Assembly (NCBI GenBank): GCA_945875845.1
Contig: CAMCMB010000025.1
Location: forward strand, 1-64,000
DNA: 64,000 bases
Direction: 5' to 3'
From: Pirellula staleyi DSM 6068
GTDB taxonomy: Bacteria; Planctomycetota; Planctomycetia; Pirellulales; Pirellulaceae
Shown here: positions 26,342 to 34,923 of the stretch, in pieces
Layout: each line of letters opens with the position of its first letter
Position numbering within the stretch: position 1 is the stretch's first letter
Notes under the pieces: model-generated
What the model saw: only the letters and a program-made list of their open reading frames with translations
The model's database searches: none
Told to the model about the DNA's origin: nothing
Translations under genes and position numbers: made by a program

Positions 26342-27772
26342 TTAGAACCTGAAGGTGACGCCAAGGTCTAAGCCGTGGAGAAAGAAGGTATCGCTTACCA
26401 ATCGAGGAGCAGGTACTGGTGAGGAATTGGTTGGGTCGATCACCGGATCGATTTGGCTGCCTGCCATCGCCACGCTTGGGAATAACAGCATGGTGTATCC
26501 AACGCCAAACTGAGCGCGACCGAGTTGATACTTGATCTTGGCACCGGCTTCGGGCAGGAATGTAAACTGATTGCGAGTGAGTGTGCCGCTATTGCTGTTT
26601 CTTGCAAATAGCCCTTGAGGATCGCTTGTTGGGCTGGCTGTGTTGGCGGTCGAAAACTGACCGCGAATGGAACTGCTTTGACTCATATTACCCAAGGCGA
26701 CCTTGCCCAACGCGGAGAACGTAAATCTGCCTTTGGTCAGTTCCTGGAGCAAACCGATGTGCCCGCCGTGGAACTGATTCTTGGTGCCGAAGGTATCTTG
26801 GGTTGTGGTGATTGTTCCATTTTGAATAAGGTTTCCGGTTAACCCGTCGGTCACCTGAGTTCGAAGTCCAAGCTCGCTGTCCATTCGAACGAACGTGTAG
26901 CCTCCGAGAAGATCGACGCGACTGGTTCCTGTGCGTGCAAGCGCGGTTCGTCCGTAGAGCTCGGTGGCAATAAGATCCAAGTCGTTTTTGACTTGGATCG
27001 TACCGGTGTTGGCACCTTGGCCGGCTTCGGCTTCATTCACGTTGTAAATGGAGGGCGAACTCGAAAACGTATTGAAGAAGGGTACGCCGGTCGAGTTCCC
27101 ACCGTTGGTGTAAGTTTCAGTTGTGCCGTTGGTCAGAATTCCCCAACCGCGCGCACCCACTCCGTAGTCTTGATTGCAATCAAGCCACTTGCCAACATTC
27201 AATCGCATTCCAACCAAAAGATTGGTTCCGAAAGGTTGGTCTGGGCCACCTGCTAGAACGGTAGTTGGAGTTGCATCTGGAGTGCTTCCACCGACAACTA
27301 ACGGTACACCTGGGATGGCCTTTCCCCACCATAACAGTGTTTCGCTCTCGAACCAGCCGTTGGATCGGCCTGTCCCATTGCATCCGTTCGAGCAACCAGC
27401 CCCATATGAAGCACCGCCGTTGGGGTTGCCGTATGACTCGCCGCAACTTCCACCAGCAGTTCCGCCAGCAGTTCCGCCACTCGTCATTCCATACGATGCG
27501 ATTTGCATCGACGGATCGTGGTACTCTCCACTTGATTGACCGGCAGACATGTTATCGCCGTAAGTATCGGATTGGAACGCAGCAGGTCTTGAGTCGACGG
27601 GATTCGCAGCTTGTGGGCTAAGCCCCGGGGCTGCATCACCACCGTCACCGATACGGCCAACGCTCGAGGCAGGAGAGTTCGTAGTGAATTCTTGCCCCAA
27701 CGCGATCGCGGAACTCCCAGTTCCACACAATGAGGCAATGATTAAGGTGAGTTTTTTTCTATTGATTCTCAT
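26342..27772 (-). CDS. BBP7-type outer membrane beta-barrel protein
   Basis: This 476-residue protein has a signal peptide (KLTLIIASLCGTGSSAIALG). A low-complexity Gly/Ser/Asn/Cys-rich linker follows (TAGGTAGGSCGESYGNPNGG, then SNGCNGTGRSNG), and a barrel domain starts at WFESETLLWWGKAIPGVPLV. Features of the planctomycete BBP7 family include the WW near the domain start, LLVGMRLNVGKWL, an RVDLLGGYTF strand and a terminal strand ending in a phenylalanine (GLDLGVTFRF). It should sit in the outer membrane; the function is unknown. The start at 27772 is chosen because the signal peptide follows at once, with GAGAAAG upstream. It is divergent from the SecA-like gene. Confidence 0.88.
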   Translation of the reverse strand: MRINRKKLTLIIASLCGTGSSAIALGQEFTTNSPASSVGRIGDGGDAAPGLSPQAANPVDSRPAAFQSDTYGDNMSAGQSSGEYHDPSMQIASYGMTSGGTAGGTAGGSCGESYGNPNGGASYGAGCSNGCNGTGRSNGWFESETLLWWGKAIPGVPLVVGGSTPDATPTTVLAGGPDQPFGTNLLVGMRLNVGKWLDCNQDYGVGARGWGILTNGTTETYTNGGNSTGVPFFNTFSSSPSIYNVNEAEAGQGANTGTIQVKNDLDLIATELYGRTALARTGTSRVDLLGGYTFVRMDSELGLRTQVTDGLTGNLIQNGTITTTQDTFGTKNQFHGGHIGLLQELTKGRFTFSALGKVALGNMSQSSSIRGQFSTANTASPTSDPQGLFARNSNSGTLTRNQFTFLPEAGAKIKYQLGRAQFGVGYTMLLFPSVAMAGSQIDPVIDPTNSSPVPAPRLVSDTFFLHGLDLGVTFRF

Positions 27773-28020
27773 AATTTCTTTCTCGCTAAGCTGGGCTTGC
27801 GTACCGTTCGCACAATTGAATCGACCGGATCCGTCAGAAAATATGGACAAAAAGGAACGCGAAGCATATTCTTCGCAAGCTACCCAAACCGCCTTAGCCG
27901 GAGACTCCGCTCAAAATGTCGGTTTTGCTATCGTTGCTCTGTCGGAAATTGCAGACGAATTCCACCCGAACGCCTACAATTGGGAGAGTTCCAGCACTTG
28001 ATTCTTATCCCATCTGATCC

Positions 28021-30045
28021 ATGTCCAGTTTGCTTGACCCATCGTCCGAAAGACCTTCCCCAGTCCACGTCACCGAAAAGGGGGCGGATCGAAAACTTCA
28101 TCTGCCTTATCGACCGCATGTGTCGGCAGGGTGGTCGATTCCAGGAGTTGCACGTTACAAAGTCAGTCAATGGCTTGAGCAAACACGTGCCGTCAATGCG
28201 CTTGAGGATGGTCGTCGCGCGTTGACAGACCCACAATTACGTAAAGAAGCCCTCTCGCTCATCTATCGCGCCAAGAGCGGCGAACCGCTTTCCGATTTGC
28301 TGCCTGAATCGTATTCGCTCATCCGCGAAGCGGGACGCCGATCCTTGAACATGCGGCACTACGACGTTCAAATACTCGGGGGCATCTGTTTGTTTCACGG
28401 AGGCATTGCCGAGATGCAAACCGGGGAAGGCAAGACACTGACTGCAACCTTGCCGCTCGCGCTCCATGCTCTGCTCGGCAAAGGCGCTCATTTGGCGACC
28501 GTGAACGACTATCTTGCGCAACGCGATGCCGAATGGATGAAGCCGTTGTATGACGCTTTAGGAATTCGAACGGGCATCGTGCTCACCGATCACGACCAAG
28601 ACCAGCGACGAAAAGCCTATGCGGCCGATGTTACATATGGCACAGCCAAAGAATTCGGATTCGATTTCTTGCGAGATCGACTGCTCATGCGGGCGCAAGG
28701 CCGAGCCGCCGACGATTTCTTGGGAAGCGGGTCGCAAGAACGTTGGGCTTCGTCTGGAGACCAGCCGGTTCAACGCGGCATGCATTTTTGTCTCGTCGAC
28801 GAAGCGGATAGTATTTTGATTGATGAAGCGAGAACACCGCTCATCATCGGATCCTTAGGTGATGAGTCGCGTGAGATCGTGATCGCAACGTTTAAGTGGG
28901 CTGCCGACCACGCTCCCTCCTTTGTTCTGAAAGAGCACTTCACGATTGAAGAGGACACTCGCAAGATCGAGCTCACCGCTCGCGGACGGCAGTTTGTTCG
29001 ATCGCTTCCGCGCAGTGAATCCATTCGATTGGCCGCTCTCGTCGATTTGTACGAATACATGGAACGCGCGATTAAGGTTCACCGCGACTTTCACCTCGAT
29101 CGACAGTATGTGGTTCGCGATGGAGAAATCGTGATTGTCGATGAATTTACGGGGCGTCTGGCGGAGGGCCGAAAGTGGCGCGATGGGATCCATCAAGCGA
29201 TCGAAGCCAAAGAGAAGATCGAAGTGACTGTTCCAACAGGTCAGGCGGCGCGCATCACCGTTCAAGACTTGTTCCTGCGTTACAAGTATTTGGCTGGCAT
29301 GACGGGTACAGCCGCTACCAGCGCCCGTGAACTGAGACGCATTTACAAAACTCCGGTGGTTCAAGTTCCAACGAATCGACCCCCAAAACGCCAGCGGTTT
29401 GCAGATTCCGTTCATCGCAACATGACGGAAAAATTTCAAGCGATTGTCAAAGAGGTCCAGGCTGTTCACGAAAAAGGCCGCCCCGTATTGATCGGGACGC
29501 GTTCGATCGACAAATCAGCCATTCTGGCCAACATGCTTCGTCAGGCTGGCATGCAAGTCAATGTGCTCAACGCGCACGAGATAGAGCGAGAAGCGGAAAT
29601 AGTATCCAATGCAGGCCGACGTAGCCAAATCACGGTGGCAACCAATATGGCAGGGCGGGGCACCGACATCAAACTTGAGAACGACGTGCGGGAGATAGGC
29701 GGAATGATGGTCATTTGCACCGAACTGCACGACGCGGCACGCATCGATCGACAGTTGATTGGGCGATGCGGTCGGCAGGGTGACCCAGGGACGTATCGTC
29801 AATACTTGTCGATGGACGACGATATTTTGAGGAACGGCTTTGGGACCAAAGCGGCGGATCGATTCAAAGCCATGGGGGCTTCGGGCGGATCGCTGGCAGG
29901 ACAAGCTGGGCAATTCAAGGCTGCACAACGAAAAGTCGAGAAGAAACACTTTCGAGATCGTATGGCGCTGCTGCATCACGAGAAAGAACGAACTAAGATT
30001 CAACGGGAGATGGGACAGGATCCCTACTTGGACACCGCAGAGTAA
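28021..30045 (+). CDS. SecA-like ATPase lacking the two-helix finger and C-terminal domains
   Basis: All SecA motor motifs are present in 674 residues: HGGIAEMQTGEGKT (Walker A at 134-139), TYGTAKEFGFDFLRDRL (about 205-221), CLVDEADSILIDEARTPLII (about 257-276), the preprotein cross-linking region, LAGMTGTAATSARELR, VATNMAGRGTDI (539-550) and QLIGRCGRQGDPGTYRQYLS. A housekeeping bacterial SecA is about 800-1200 residues. This one stops shortly after the first part of the helical scaffold (QFKAAQRKVEKKHFRDRM). It lacks the two-helix finger, helical wing and zinc-binding tail. The N-terminal half has a short insert (GSGSQERWASSGDQPVQRG). It is probably an accessory or repurposed SecA. The dnaA-like gene follows 36 bases later. 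Confidence 0.9.
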   Translation: MSSLLDPSSERPSPVHVTEKGADRKLHLPYRPHVSAGWSIPGVARYKVSQWLEQTRAVNALEDGRRALTDPQLRKEALSLIYRAKSGEPLSDLLPESYSLIREAGRRSLNMRHYDVQILGGICLFHGGIAEMQTGEGKTLTATLPLALHALLGKGAHLATVNDYLAQRDAEWMKPLYDALGIRTGIVLTDHDQDQRRKAYAADVTYGTAKEFGFDFLRDRLLMRAQGRAADDFLGSGSQERWASSGDQPVQRGMHFCLVDEADSILIDEARTPLIIGSLGDESREIVIATFKWAADHAPSFVLKEHFTIEEDTRKIELTARGRQFVRSLPRSESIRLAALVDLYEYMERAIKVHRDFHLDRQYVVRDGEIVIVDEFTGRLAEGRKWRDGIHQAIEAKEKIEVTVPTGQAARITVQDLFLRYKYLAGMTGTAATSARELRRIYKTPVVQVPTNRPPKRQRFADSVHRNMTEKFQAIVKEVQAVHEKGRPVLIGTRSIDKSAILANMLRQAGMQVNVLNAHEIEREAEIVSNAGRRSQITVATNMAGRGTDIKLENDVREIGGMMVICTELHDAARIDRQLIGRCGRQGDPGTYRQYLSMDDDILRNGFGTKAADRFKAMGASGGSLAGQAGQFKAAQRKVEKKHFRDRMALLHHEKERTKIQREMGQDPYLDTAE

Positions 30046-30081
30046 CCCATTCTGCATAATGCGAAACCAGCCGAAACTCCG

Positions 30082-31176
30082 ATGAATTTGCTCAGTAGTT
30101 CGATCTCCGTCATTACGCTACAGCAGCCTCGGATGCGCAAAGGTTCCTTCGCGAGCTTGATCGGCGCGATGCCGCTGCTCAATGTGTTTGTCGCAGGGCC
30201 CGAAAATAAATTGGTTATCGACTGCCTTTCGCCTATTGGTATTGAGCAACTCGCTTCAGGATCACCGCTGTTTTTATATGGTCCAAGCGGATCTGGGAAG
30301 ACGGCATTAGCGTTAACCATCGCCGCTCGTTGGATCAACGAGGTTGGCGAAAGAACCATCACACTGACGAGTGGTTCTGATTTTTCGAAAGCGTTTACAC
30401 GCGCGATCGAAGCGGACGACATGGATCGTTTTCGGCAGTTGCATCGCGAATGCGACTGCCTATTGGTCGACAATATCCATGAGTTGGCATCGAAACCCGC
30501 GGCACAAGAAGAGATGGTTTCCACGATCGACCGGCTCAATGGCAACGGAAACTTGATCATCGTCACGGCCCCTGAACTTGCACCATTGACGCCAAATTTG
30601 CGGCTTGCCTTGGCCAGTCGGCTCAATGGTGGGCACAGTGTCCCCGTATCGTTTCCCTCCGCAGCCACTCGCAAAGAAATCCTGCGATTGTTAGCGGTTC
30701 ATTCTCAAATCGATATCGGCGATGCGGATCTGGATGCGATCGGAGCGCAGTTGCAGGATGGTATGTCGCCATTGCAATTGCGGGGCATTCTGATCCGTTG
30801 GTCGCATCACAATCGCATGACGCCCGACCGAACCCAGAAAGAATCGAGACGATTGATTGATAAGCTGGTGGATGCGCAAGCGACCAAAGCTCCCTCGGTT
30901 GCGGATATTGCCAGGGCTGTGGGACGGGAACTTCAGATCGCCATGGATTTATTGAGAGGACCGGGCCGCAAATCCAGCGTGGTACGTGCTCGCGGACTAG
31001 CGATGTTCTTGATGCGACAATGGACACTGGAATCCTATCAGAACATCGGCGAGTATTTTGGTGGACGCGATCACACGACCGTGATGCATGCATGCAAAAA
31101 AACCGAAGAGGATCTGGCCAGCGACCACGAGTTAACGCGGACCGTAGACCGAGTTCGACAGAGACTCAAAATATAG
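30082..31176 (+). CDS. short DnaA-like replication initiator (AAA+ plus domain IV)
   Basis: The 364-residue protein has the DnaA AAA+ core: PLFLYGPSGSGKTALALTIA with Walker A at 67-74, and Walker B CDCLLVDNIHEL near 125-136. The C-terminal DNA-binding domain IV (about 265-364) includes the DnaA signature GGRDHTTVMHACKKTEEDLA. Only about 30 residues precede the core, so domains I and II, which in typical DnaA (about 450 residues) bind DnaB helicase and DiaA-type partners, are missing. It may be the chromosomal DnaA of a lineage with a reduced N-terminus or a paralogue. No dnaN, rpmH or DnaA-box cluster is in view. It sits 36 bases after the SecA-like gene. Confidence 0.88.
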   Translation: MNLLSSSISVITLQQPRMRKGSFASLIGAMPLLNVFVAGPENKLVIDCLSPIGIEQLASGSPLFLYGPSGSGKTALALTIAARWINEVGERTITLTSGSDFSKAFTRAIEADDMDRFRQLHRECDCLLVDNIHELASKPAAQEEMVSTIDRLNGNGNLIIVTAPELAPLTPNLRLALASRLNGGHSVPVSFPSAATRKEILRLLAVHSQIDIGDADLDAIGAQLQDGMSPLQLRGILIRWSHHNRMTPDRTQKESRRLIDKLVDAQATKAPSVADIARAVGRELQIAMDLLRGPGRKSSVVRARGLAMFLMRQWTLESYQNIGEYFGGRDHTTVMHACKKTEEDLASDHELTRTVDRVRQRLKI

Positions 31177-31183
31177 TTGGGTG

Positions 31184-31213
31184 GCACGCTCTGTGCACGC
31201 ACGCTCTGTGCAC
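31184..31213. repeat. 15-bp tandem duplication after dnaA-like gene
   Basis: GCACGCTCTGTGCAC occurs twice exactly in tandem. The unit is itself partly palindromic (GTGCAC), and it lies just after the dnaA-like stop. Confidence 0.85.
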
Positions 31214-31304
31214 TTGCCAAGGGAACGTGGATCACGCCAAGGCCATTGCCAATTTTCGAGCTGCTGAGCTACCGGATTGGTTATCACTGCAGAAATGGTG
31301 ACAC

Positions 31305-32696
31305 TTATTTTAGGTTTTGCTTTTGGGGCTCTCCACGATAAAGCCTTGCGATCGTTTGGTCTGAGAAACCGAGGCGATACGCGATCAAGCACATCTGATT
31401 GAGGATCGTCGTTCTTAGAATGCCTCGCTTGATCCAACGACGAGCAGAAGTTTTGACGGGCTTGCTCGCTAGGCTAATACTGCCGCTCTTGCGCATTCTG
31501 GCGACTAGCTCGTAGTCTTCCATGATTGATATCCGCTTGAATCCGTTCTGTGCGTAGAAGTCGACGGATCGAAAGAACAAAGCTTGATCTCCGTAAGGCA
31601 TCTGCTGTAGTCGCGAGCGGAATGCGACGCCTGATTCGACCATTCGGAGAGCGAGCCCTGGGGCATCAATTTGCAGCGGGAAAGCTCCACAGACGACCGG
31701 TGTGGCGAGAACACGTTCGACTTCCAAATGGTAGTCGGTTGGTAGTCGCGTGTCTGCATGGAGAAACAGCAGATGCGCGCCCGTGGCGATGGCGGCTCCT
31801 GCGTTCATCTGATTCGCCCGTCCCGGATTACCCACGAAGACTTTGCAGCCATGACGGAGGGCAATCTCGACGGTATGGTCGGAGCTTCCCGCGTCGACGA
31901 CGATCACCTCCAAATTGTCGCTGGGCGAGCCCACGGAGTCGAGCGCTAGCTGCAGATTCATTTCTTCGTTGAGCGTTGGGATGATGACGGAGAGCTTTCC
32001 CGCTGCTGTCTGGAATGGAAGCAGATGACAATCCGCGCCTCGCCGTAACGGCAACAAGTCTTCTGGATAATCGACATCCGGCAGCATTCGCAGTTGATGA
32101 ACGCGTAGCCCTAGCTTCCTTGTCTTCTGCAGTGTTTGCTCCAGAACCTGAGATGTGCTCCAGTCGATGTCCGCAAACAGCGGGGCACGTTCAGCATTGA
32201 GGCCAATCAAGTAGTAGCCGCCATCCTGTGCCGGCCCGATGACAATGTCATGTGCTTCGAGTTGCTCGAAAGCGGTTCTCAAATCACTGGAGGTTAGACT
32301 CGGGCAGTCGGTGCCAATCACGACGACTCGTTGTGCTCCAGCTTCAAATGCCGATTTTGTTGCAAGTTGCAGCCGATCGCCCAACGAGTGTCCGACCTGT
32401 TCGCTATACGTCAGATCATCGCCGAATGCGGCTCGAATTTCGCATGCCGATCCACCGGTGTAGCAGACGGTTGCTTGGCAGCCCCGTTCGTTGGCTAGTT
32501 GCCGTGCCTGGCTCAGGGTTCGGTCCACCAACTGACGATACACAAGCGTCGCATTCTGCGCTCCGAGTGCAGGGATCAACCTAGTCTTGTTGGCTCCCGC
32601 CTTCGGCAGTCTGGCAAAGATTAGCAGCTGATTGAGAGCGACAGTTTCTGGCAAGCGGGACCTCAGTAGTTGATGATGGGAAATTTCATTGTCCAT
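31305..32696 (-). CDS. fused glycosyltransferase pair of the arsenosugar type (TIGR04282-TIGR04283)
   Basis: This 463-residue protein joins two enzymes usually encoded separately. Residues 1-225 match the DUF2064/TIGR04282 family (LLIFARLPKAGANKTRLIPA, GHSLGDRLQLATKSAF, VVVIGTDCPSLTSSDLRTAF, IGPAQDGGYYLIGL). Residues 230-463 match a GT2-type TIGR04283 transferase (SVIIPTLNEEMNLQLALDSV, VVDAGSSDHTVEIALRHG, HLLFLHADTRLP). Both families are rSAM/selenodomain-associated transferases that travel with arsS-type genes. The arsS homologue lies 137 bases upstream on the same strand. Sugar transfer onto a 5'-deoxyadenosyl-arsenic product is a reasonable inference. Confidence 0.9.
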   Translation of the reverse strand: MDNEISHHQLLRSRLPETVALNQLLIFARLPKAGANKTRLIPALGAQNATLVYRQLVDRTLSQARQLANERGCQATVCYTGGSACEIRAAFGDDLTYSEQVGHSLGDRLQLATKSAFEAGAQRVVVIGTDCPSLTSSDLRTAFEQLEAHDIVIGPAQDGGYYLIGLNAERAPLFADIDWSTSQVLEQTLQKTRKLGLRVHQLRMLPDVDYPEDLLPLRRGADCHLLPFQTAAGKLSVIIPTLNEEMNLQLALDSVGSPSDNLEVIVVDAGSSDHTVEIALRHGCKVFVGNPGRANQMNAGAAIATGAHLLFLHADTRLPTDYHLEVERVLATPVVCGAFPLQIDAPGLALRMVESGVAFRSRLQQMPYGDQALFFRSVDFYAQNGFKRISIMEDYELVARMRKSGSISLASKPVKTSARRWIKRGILRTTILNQMCLIAYRLGFSDQTIARLYRGEPQKQNLK

Positions 32697-32758
32697 AGAA
32701 TACTCGAACCACGCTCCAACTGGTCGCCCCCATGATGATCATCAGGTTGCCTAGCTTC

Positions 32759-32838
32759 GTTTAACCGCGTGCGCAACGGGCCGCGTCATTCCTGACGTTT
32801 CGTAACTCGAACGCGGGGCGTTGCCCGCGCGTTTAAAC
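32759..32838. repeat. inverted repeat at the arsS stop codon
   Basis: GTTTAACCGCGTGCGCAACG (32759-32778) pairs imperfectly with CGTTGCCCGCGCGTTTAAAC (32819-32838). The right arm contains the stop codon of the arsS gene. A related half unit (GAACCGCGTGGGCAACGCCC) lies at 34100-34121. It may act as a weak transcription stop between arsS and the transferase gene. Confidence 0.75.
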
Positions 32839-33882
32839 AAGGCTGCCACCGCAACTTGATCCACAACCTGCCGTGCATCCATAGCAATGGTTGGCGGTTC
32901 GAATGGCGCGATCCGCCAACAGGTCGTCGGTCAATTGAGATATGTGAACTCGTTCTTCACCCTCAGAGACTGCAAGGTCGAGCATTTGATTGAAGTCGCA
33001 ATCGTAGATGAATCCGTTCCAGTCCACCGAGAGCAGAGAACGACACATCAAATTGTCGATCGTGCGAGGATTGAAGCTTTGCATCAGCTTCCCTAGATAC
33101 TCTTCATACTTGCCGCGTCGAAGCAGGTCGTCGAGGAATCGACTAACCGGCATATTGGTAATCGTCAGCAGATTGTTGAATTGAATGCCGAATCGCGAAT
33201 CAAGTTCCGATTTGTAGGAGGCCTCCAGCGTTTCTTGCTCTGGAGGTAGACCGAGGCCCGTTGGATTGTAGACGAGGTCAAGTTGCAAATTGGAATTCGG
33301 CTGCGCGTAGCCAATTGCGTTCAGCCTGCGAATGGCTTCGATCGATTTGACAAACACACCGCTGCCTCGCTGGGCATCGCAGTTTTCTTCCAAGTAGCAT
33401 GGCAGCGACGCAACGACGCTAACTTGATGTTCAGCTAAGTACTCTGGCAAATGCGTAAAGCCATTGGCGAGTAAAATCGTGAGGTTACAACGATCGATGA
33501 CTTGTTTGTCGAGCTTCCTTGCTTCTCGAACCAGCATTTGGAATTGCGGATTCATCTCAGGAGCGCCGCCGGTGATGTCGAGCGTTTTGACTTCTGACCT
33601 GGCCAGAAAGTCAATCACTTGTCGAGCCGTCTCGTAGGTCATGCTCTCGCGACGATCGGGCCCAGCATCGACGTGGCAATGTGTGCACGTCTGGTTGCAT
33701 ACCTTGCCAACATTGATTTGTAGCGTGGTGAGTTGCTTGCGGTACAGTTGCAAAACACCGTGCTCGGCAAGCCTATCGCTGAACGGAGCCAAGTGACTTG
33801 GCCGTCTGTCTTGCAGGATATGCAATTGCTCGATGGGCGAAGCTATCGCATTTCCCGTTTTTTGTAAGGTTTGAAGTTTCAT
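32833..33882 (-). CDS. arsS: radical SAM protein, arsenosugar biosynthesis ArsS type
   Basis: The radical SAM core starts at LQINVGKVCNQTCTHCHVDA, with the CX3CX2C cluster motif, and continues with TLDITGGAPEMNPQFQMLVR. The C-terminal SPASM-like/DUF3641 part ends in CYGCTAGCGSSCGGSLV, giving several cysteines for further clusters and the short cysteine-rich tail typical of ArsS. ArsS is known to add the 5'-deoxyadenosyl group of SAM to a methylated arsenical. No arsM methyltransferase is in the window. Start at 33882 (MKLQTLQ) gives 349 residues, near family length; the longer ORF start at 33927 is less likely. Confidence 0.9.
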   Translation of the reverse strand: MKLQTLQKTGNAIASPIEQLHILQDRRPSHLAPFSDRLAEHGVLQLYRKQLTTLQINVGKVCNQTCTHCHVDAGPDRRESMTYETARQVIDFLARSEVKTLDITGGAPEMNPQFQMLVREARKLDKQVIDRCNLTILLANGFTHLPEYLAEHQVSVVASLPCYLEENCDAQRGSGVFVKSIEAIRRLNAIGYAQPNSNLQLDLVYNPTGLGLPPEQETLEASYKSELDSRFGIQFNNLLTITNMPVSRFLDDLLRRGKYEEYLGKLMQSFNPRTIDNLMCRSLLSVDWNGFIYDCDFNQMLDLAVSEGEERVHISQLTDDLLADRAIRTANHCYGCTAGCGSSCGGSLV

Positions 33883-34155
33883 GATCGATTTCGTTGGATT
33901 TGAGATATCAACTCTCCATAGCAACAATCCGTGTCTAGGCCACAGTACGGGCCGGCAGAATCGGTCGTCGCTTCGTAATCATACCCTTTGGTTTCACGCG
34001 GGTCACGGATCGCGGCGCGTTTACACGTAAATGAGCCCGACCGCTGGTGAGCAAACGTGTTGTTGGGATGCTTCGTTGAAGCCATGCCTTATCATCGTTG
34101 AACCGCGTGGGCAACGCCCCGCGCGGACTGAGCAAGCACGCGGCTCGTTGGGCCG

Positions 34156-34794
34156 GAACAGGATGCGCAACTGCGCAAGACGGATGATCAATGGAAAGTC
34201 ATCGCAGCAATACCCGCCACACTCAAGGACCTCCTGATCTCGCGATTGGATCGGCTTGATATTCGAAGTGATCTCGTCTTGCTGGGGGCCACCATCGGCC
34301 GCGAGTTCACCTACAAAATGATCCAGGCCATCACCGGGATGAGCGATGCGGCACTCAAGCGTGAGCTCGATCGCATGGTCAGTGCCGAGATCGTGTATCG
34401 CGAAGGAGATCCACCTCAGGCACTCTACACTTTCAAACACGCGTTAATCCAAGATGCCGCCTACGATTCGCTGCTCAACGAAAGTCGGCAAGTCAATCAC
34501 TTGAACATCGCAAATATCCTGGAATCGCATTTTCCGGAAACCAAAGAATCGACCCCGGAAGTGCTTGCGCATCACTTCACCAAAGCAGGACAGACAAAAC
34601 AGGGGATTCATTACTGGATGCAAGCTGGCCAACGCGCTCAGGGGAAGTCAGCGAACAACGAAGCGATCAGCCACTTCAGCGATGGCTTAAAACTCGTTTC
34701 GAAGGTTTCGGAGGAACAAGAGCGTGAAAAGCTGGAAATGGAGTTCGGGCTGTGCGTGATAAACGCGAATAAGGCGCAGCAACGGGTGTTCTGA
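34156..34794 (+). pseudogene. remnant of a cyclase/AAA-ATPase/TPR signalling protein
   Basis: The frame is open upstream of the TTG at 34246 and reads WKVIAAIPATLKDLLISRLD, then LLGATIGREFTYKMIQAI, YTFKHALIQDAAYDSLLNES, AHHFTKAGQTKQGIHYWMQA and SANNEAISHFSDGLKLV. This is the end of the ATPase module and the first TPR of large class III adenylate cyclase-type proteins (usually over 1,000 residues). The cyclase domain, P-loop and most TPRs are absent. There is no good start, and the sequence breaks off after about 200 residues. It is therefore a decayed fragment. An internal translation start is possible but would give a protein without a catalytic domain. Confidence 0.75.
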
Positions 34795-34923
34795 TTTTGT
34801 GGACAGATTCGGATAAAAATGGGCCGAGTCCGTGAAGAAACGAGTAGGTAGAATCATCAGAAAGTCACGGATCCAGGCTTTTTGTCAATCCACCGGCTTC
34901 CAATCACCACAGAAAGTAACGCA

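Noticed and set aside
27684-28001. 105-codon ORF with a signal-like hydrophobic segment upstream of the SecA-like gene
   Set aside because: It lies antisense to the signal peptide and 5' end of the BBP7 gene, and its hydrophobic stretch is the complement of coding sequence there. It has no family match.
30024-30674. 216-codon minus ORF across the dnaA-like gene
   Set aside because: It is a shadow of the AAA+ domain. The plus-strand frame carries all DnaA motifs.
34001-34155. an in-frame extension of the cyclase remnant further upstream
   Set aside because: The similarity to the ATPase module ends at about 34160. Upstream sequence matches the GAACCGCGTGGGCAACG repeat instead.
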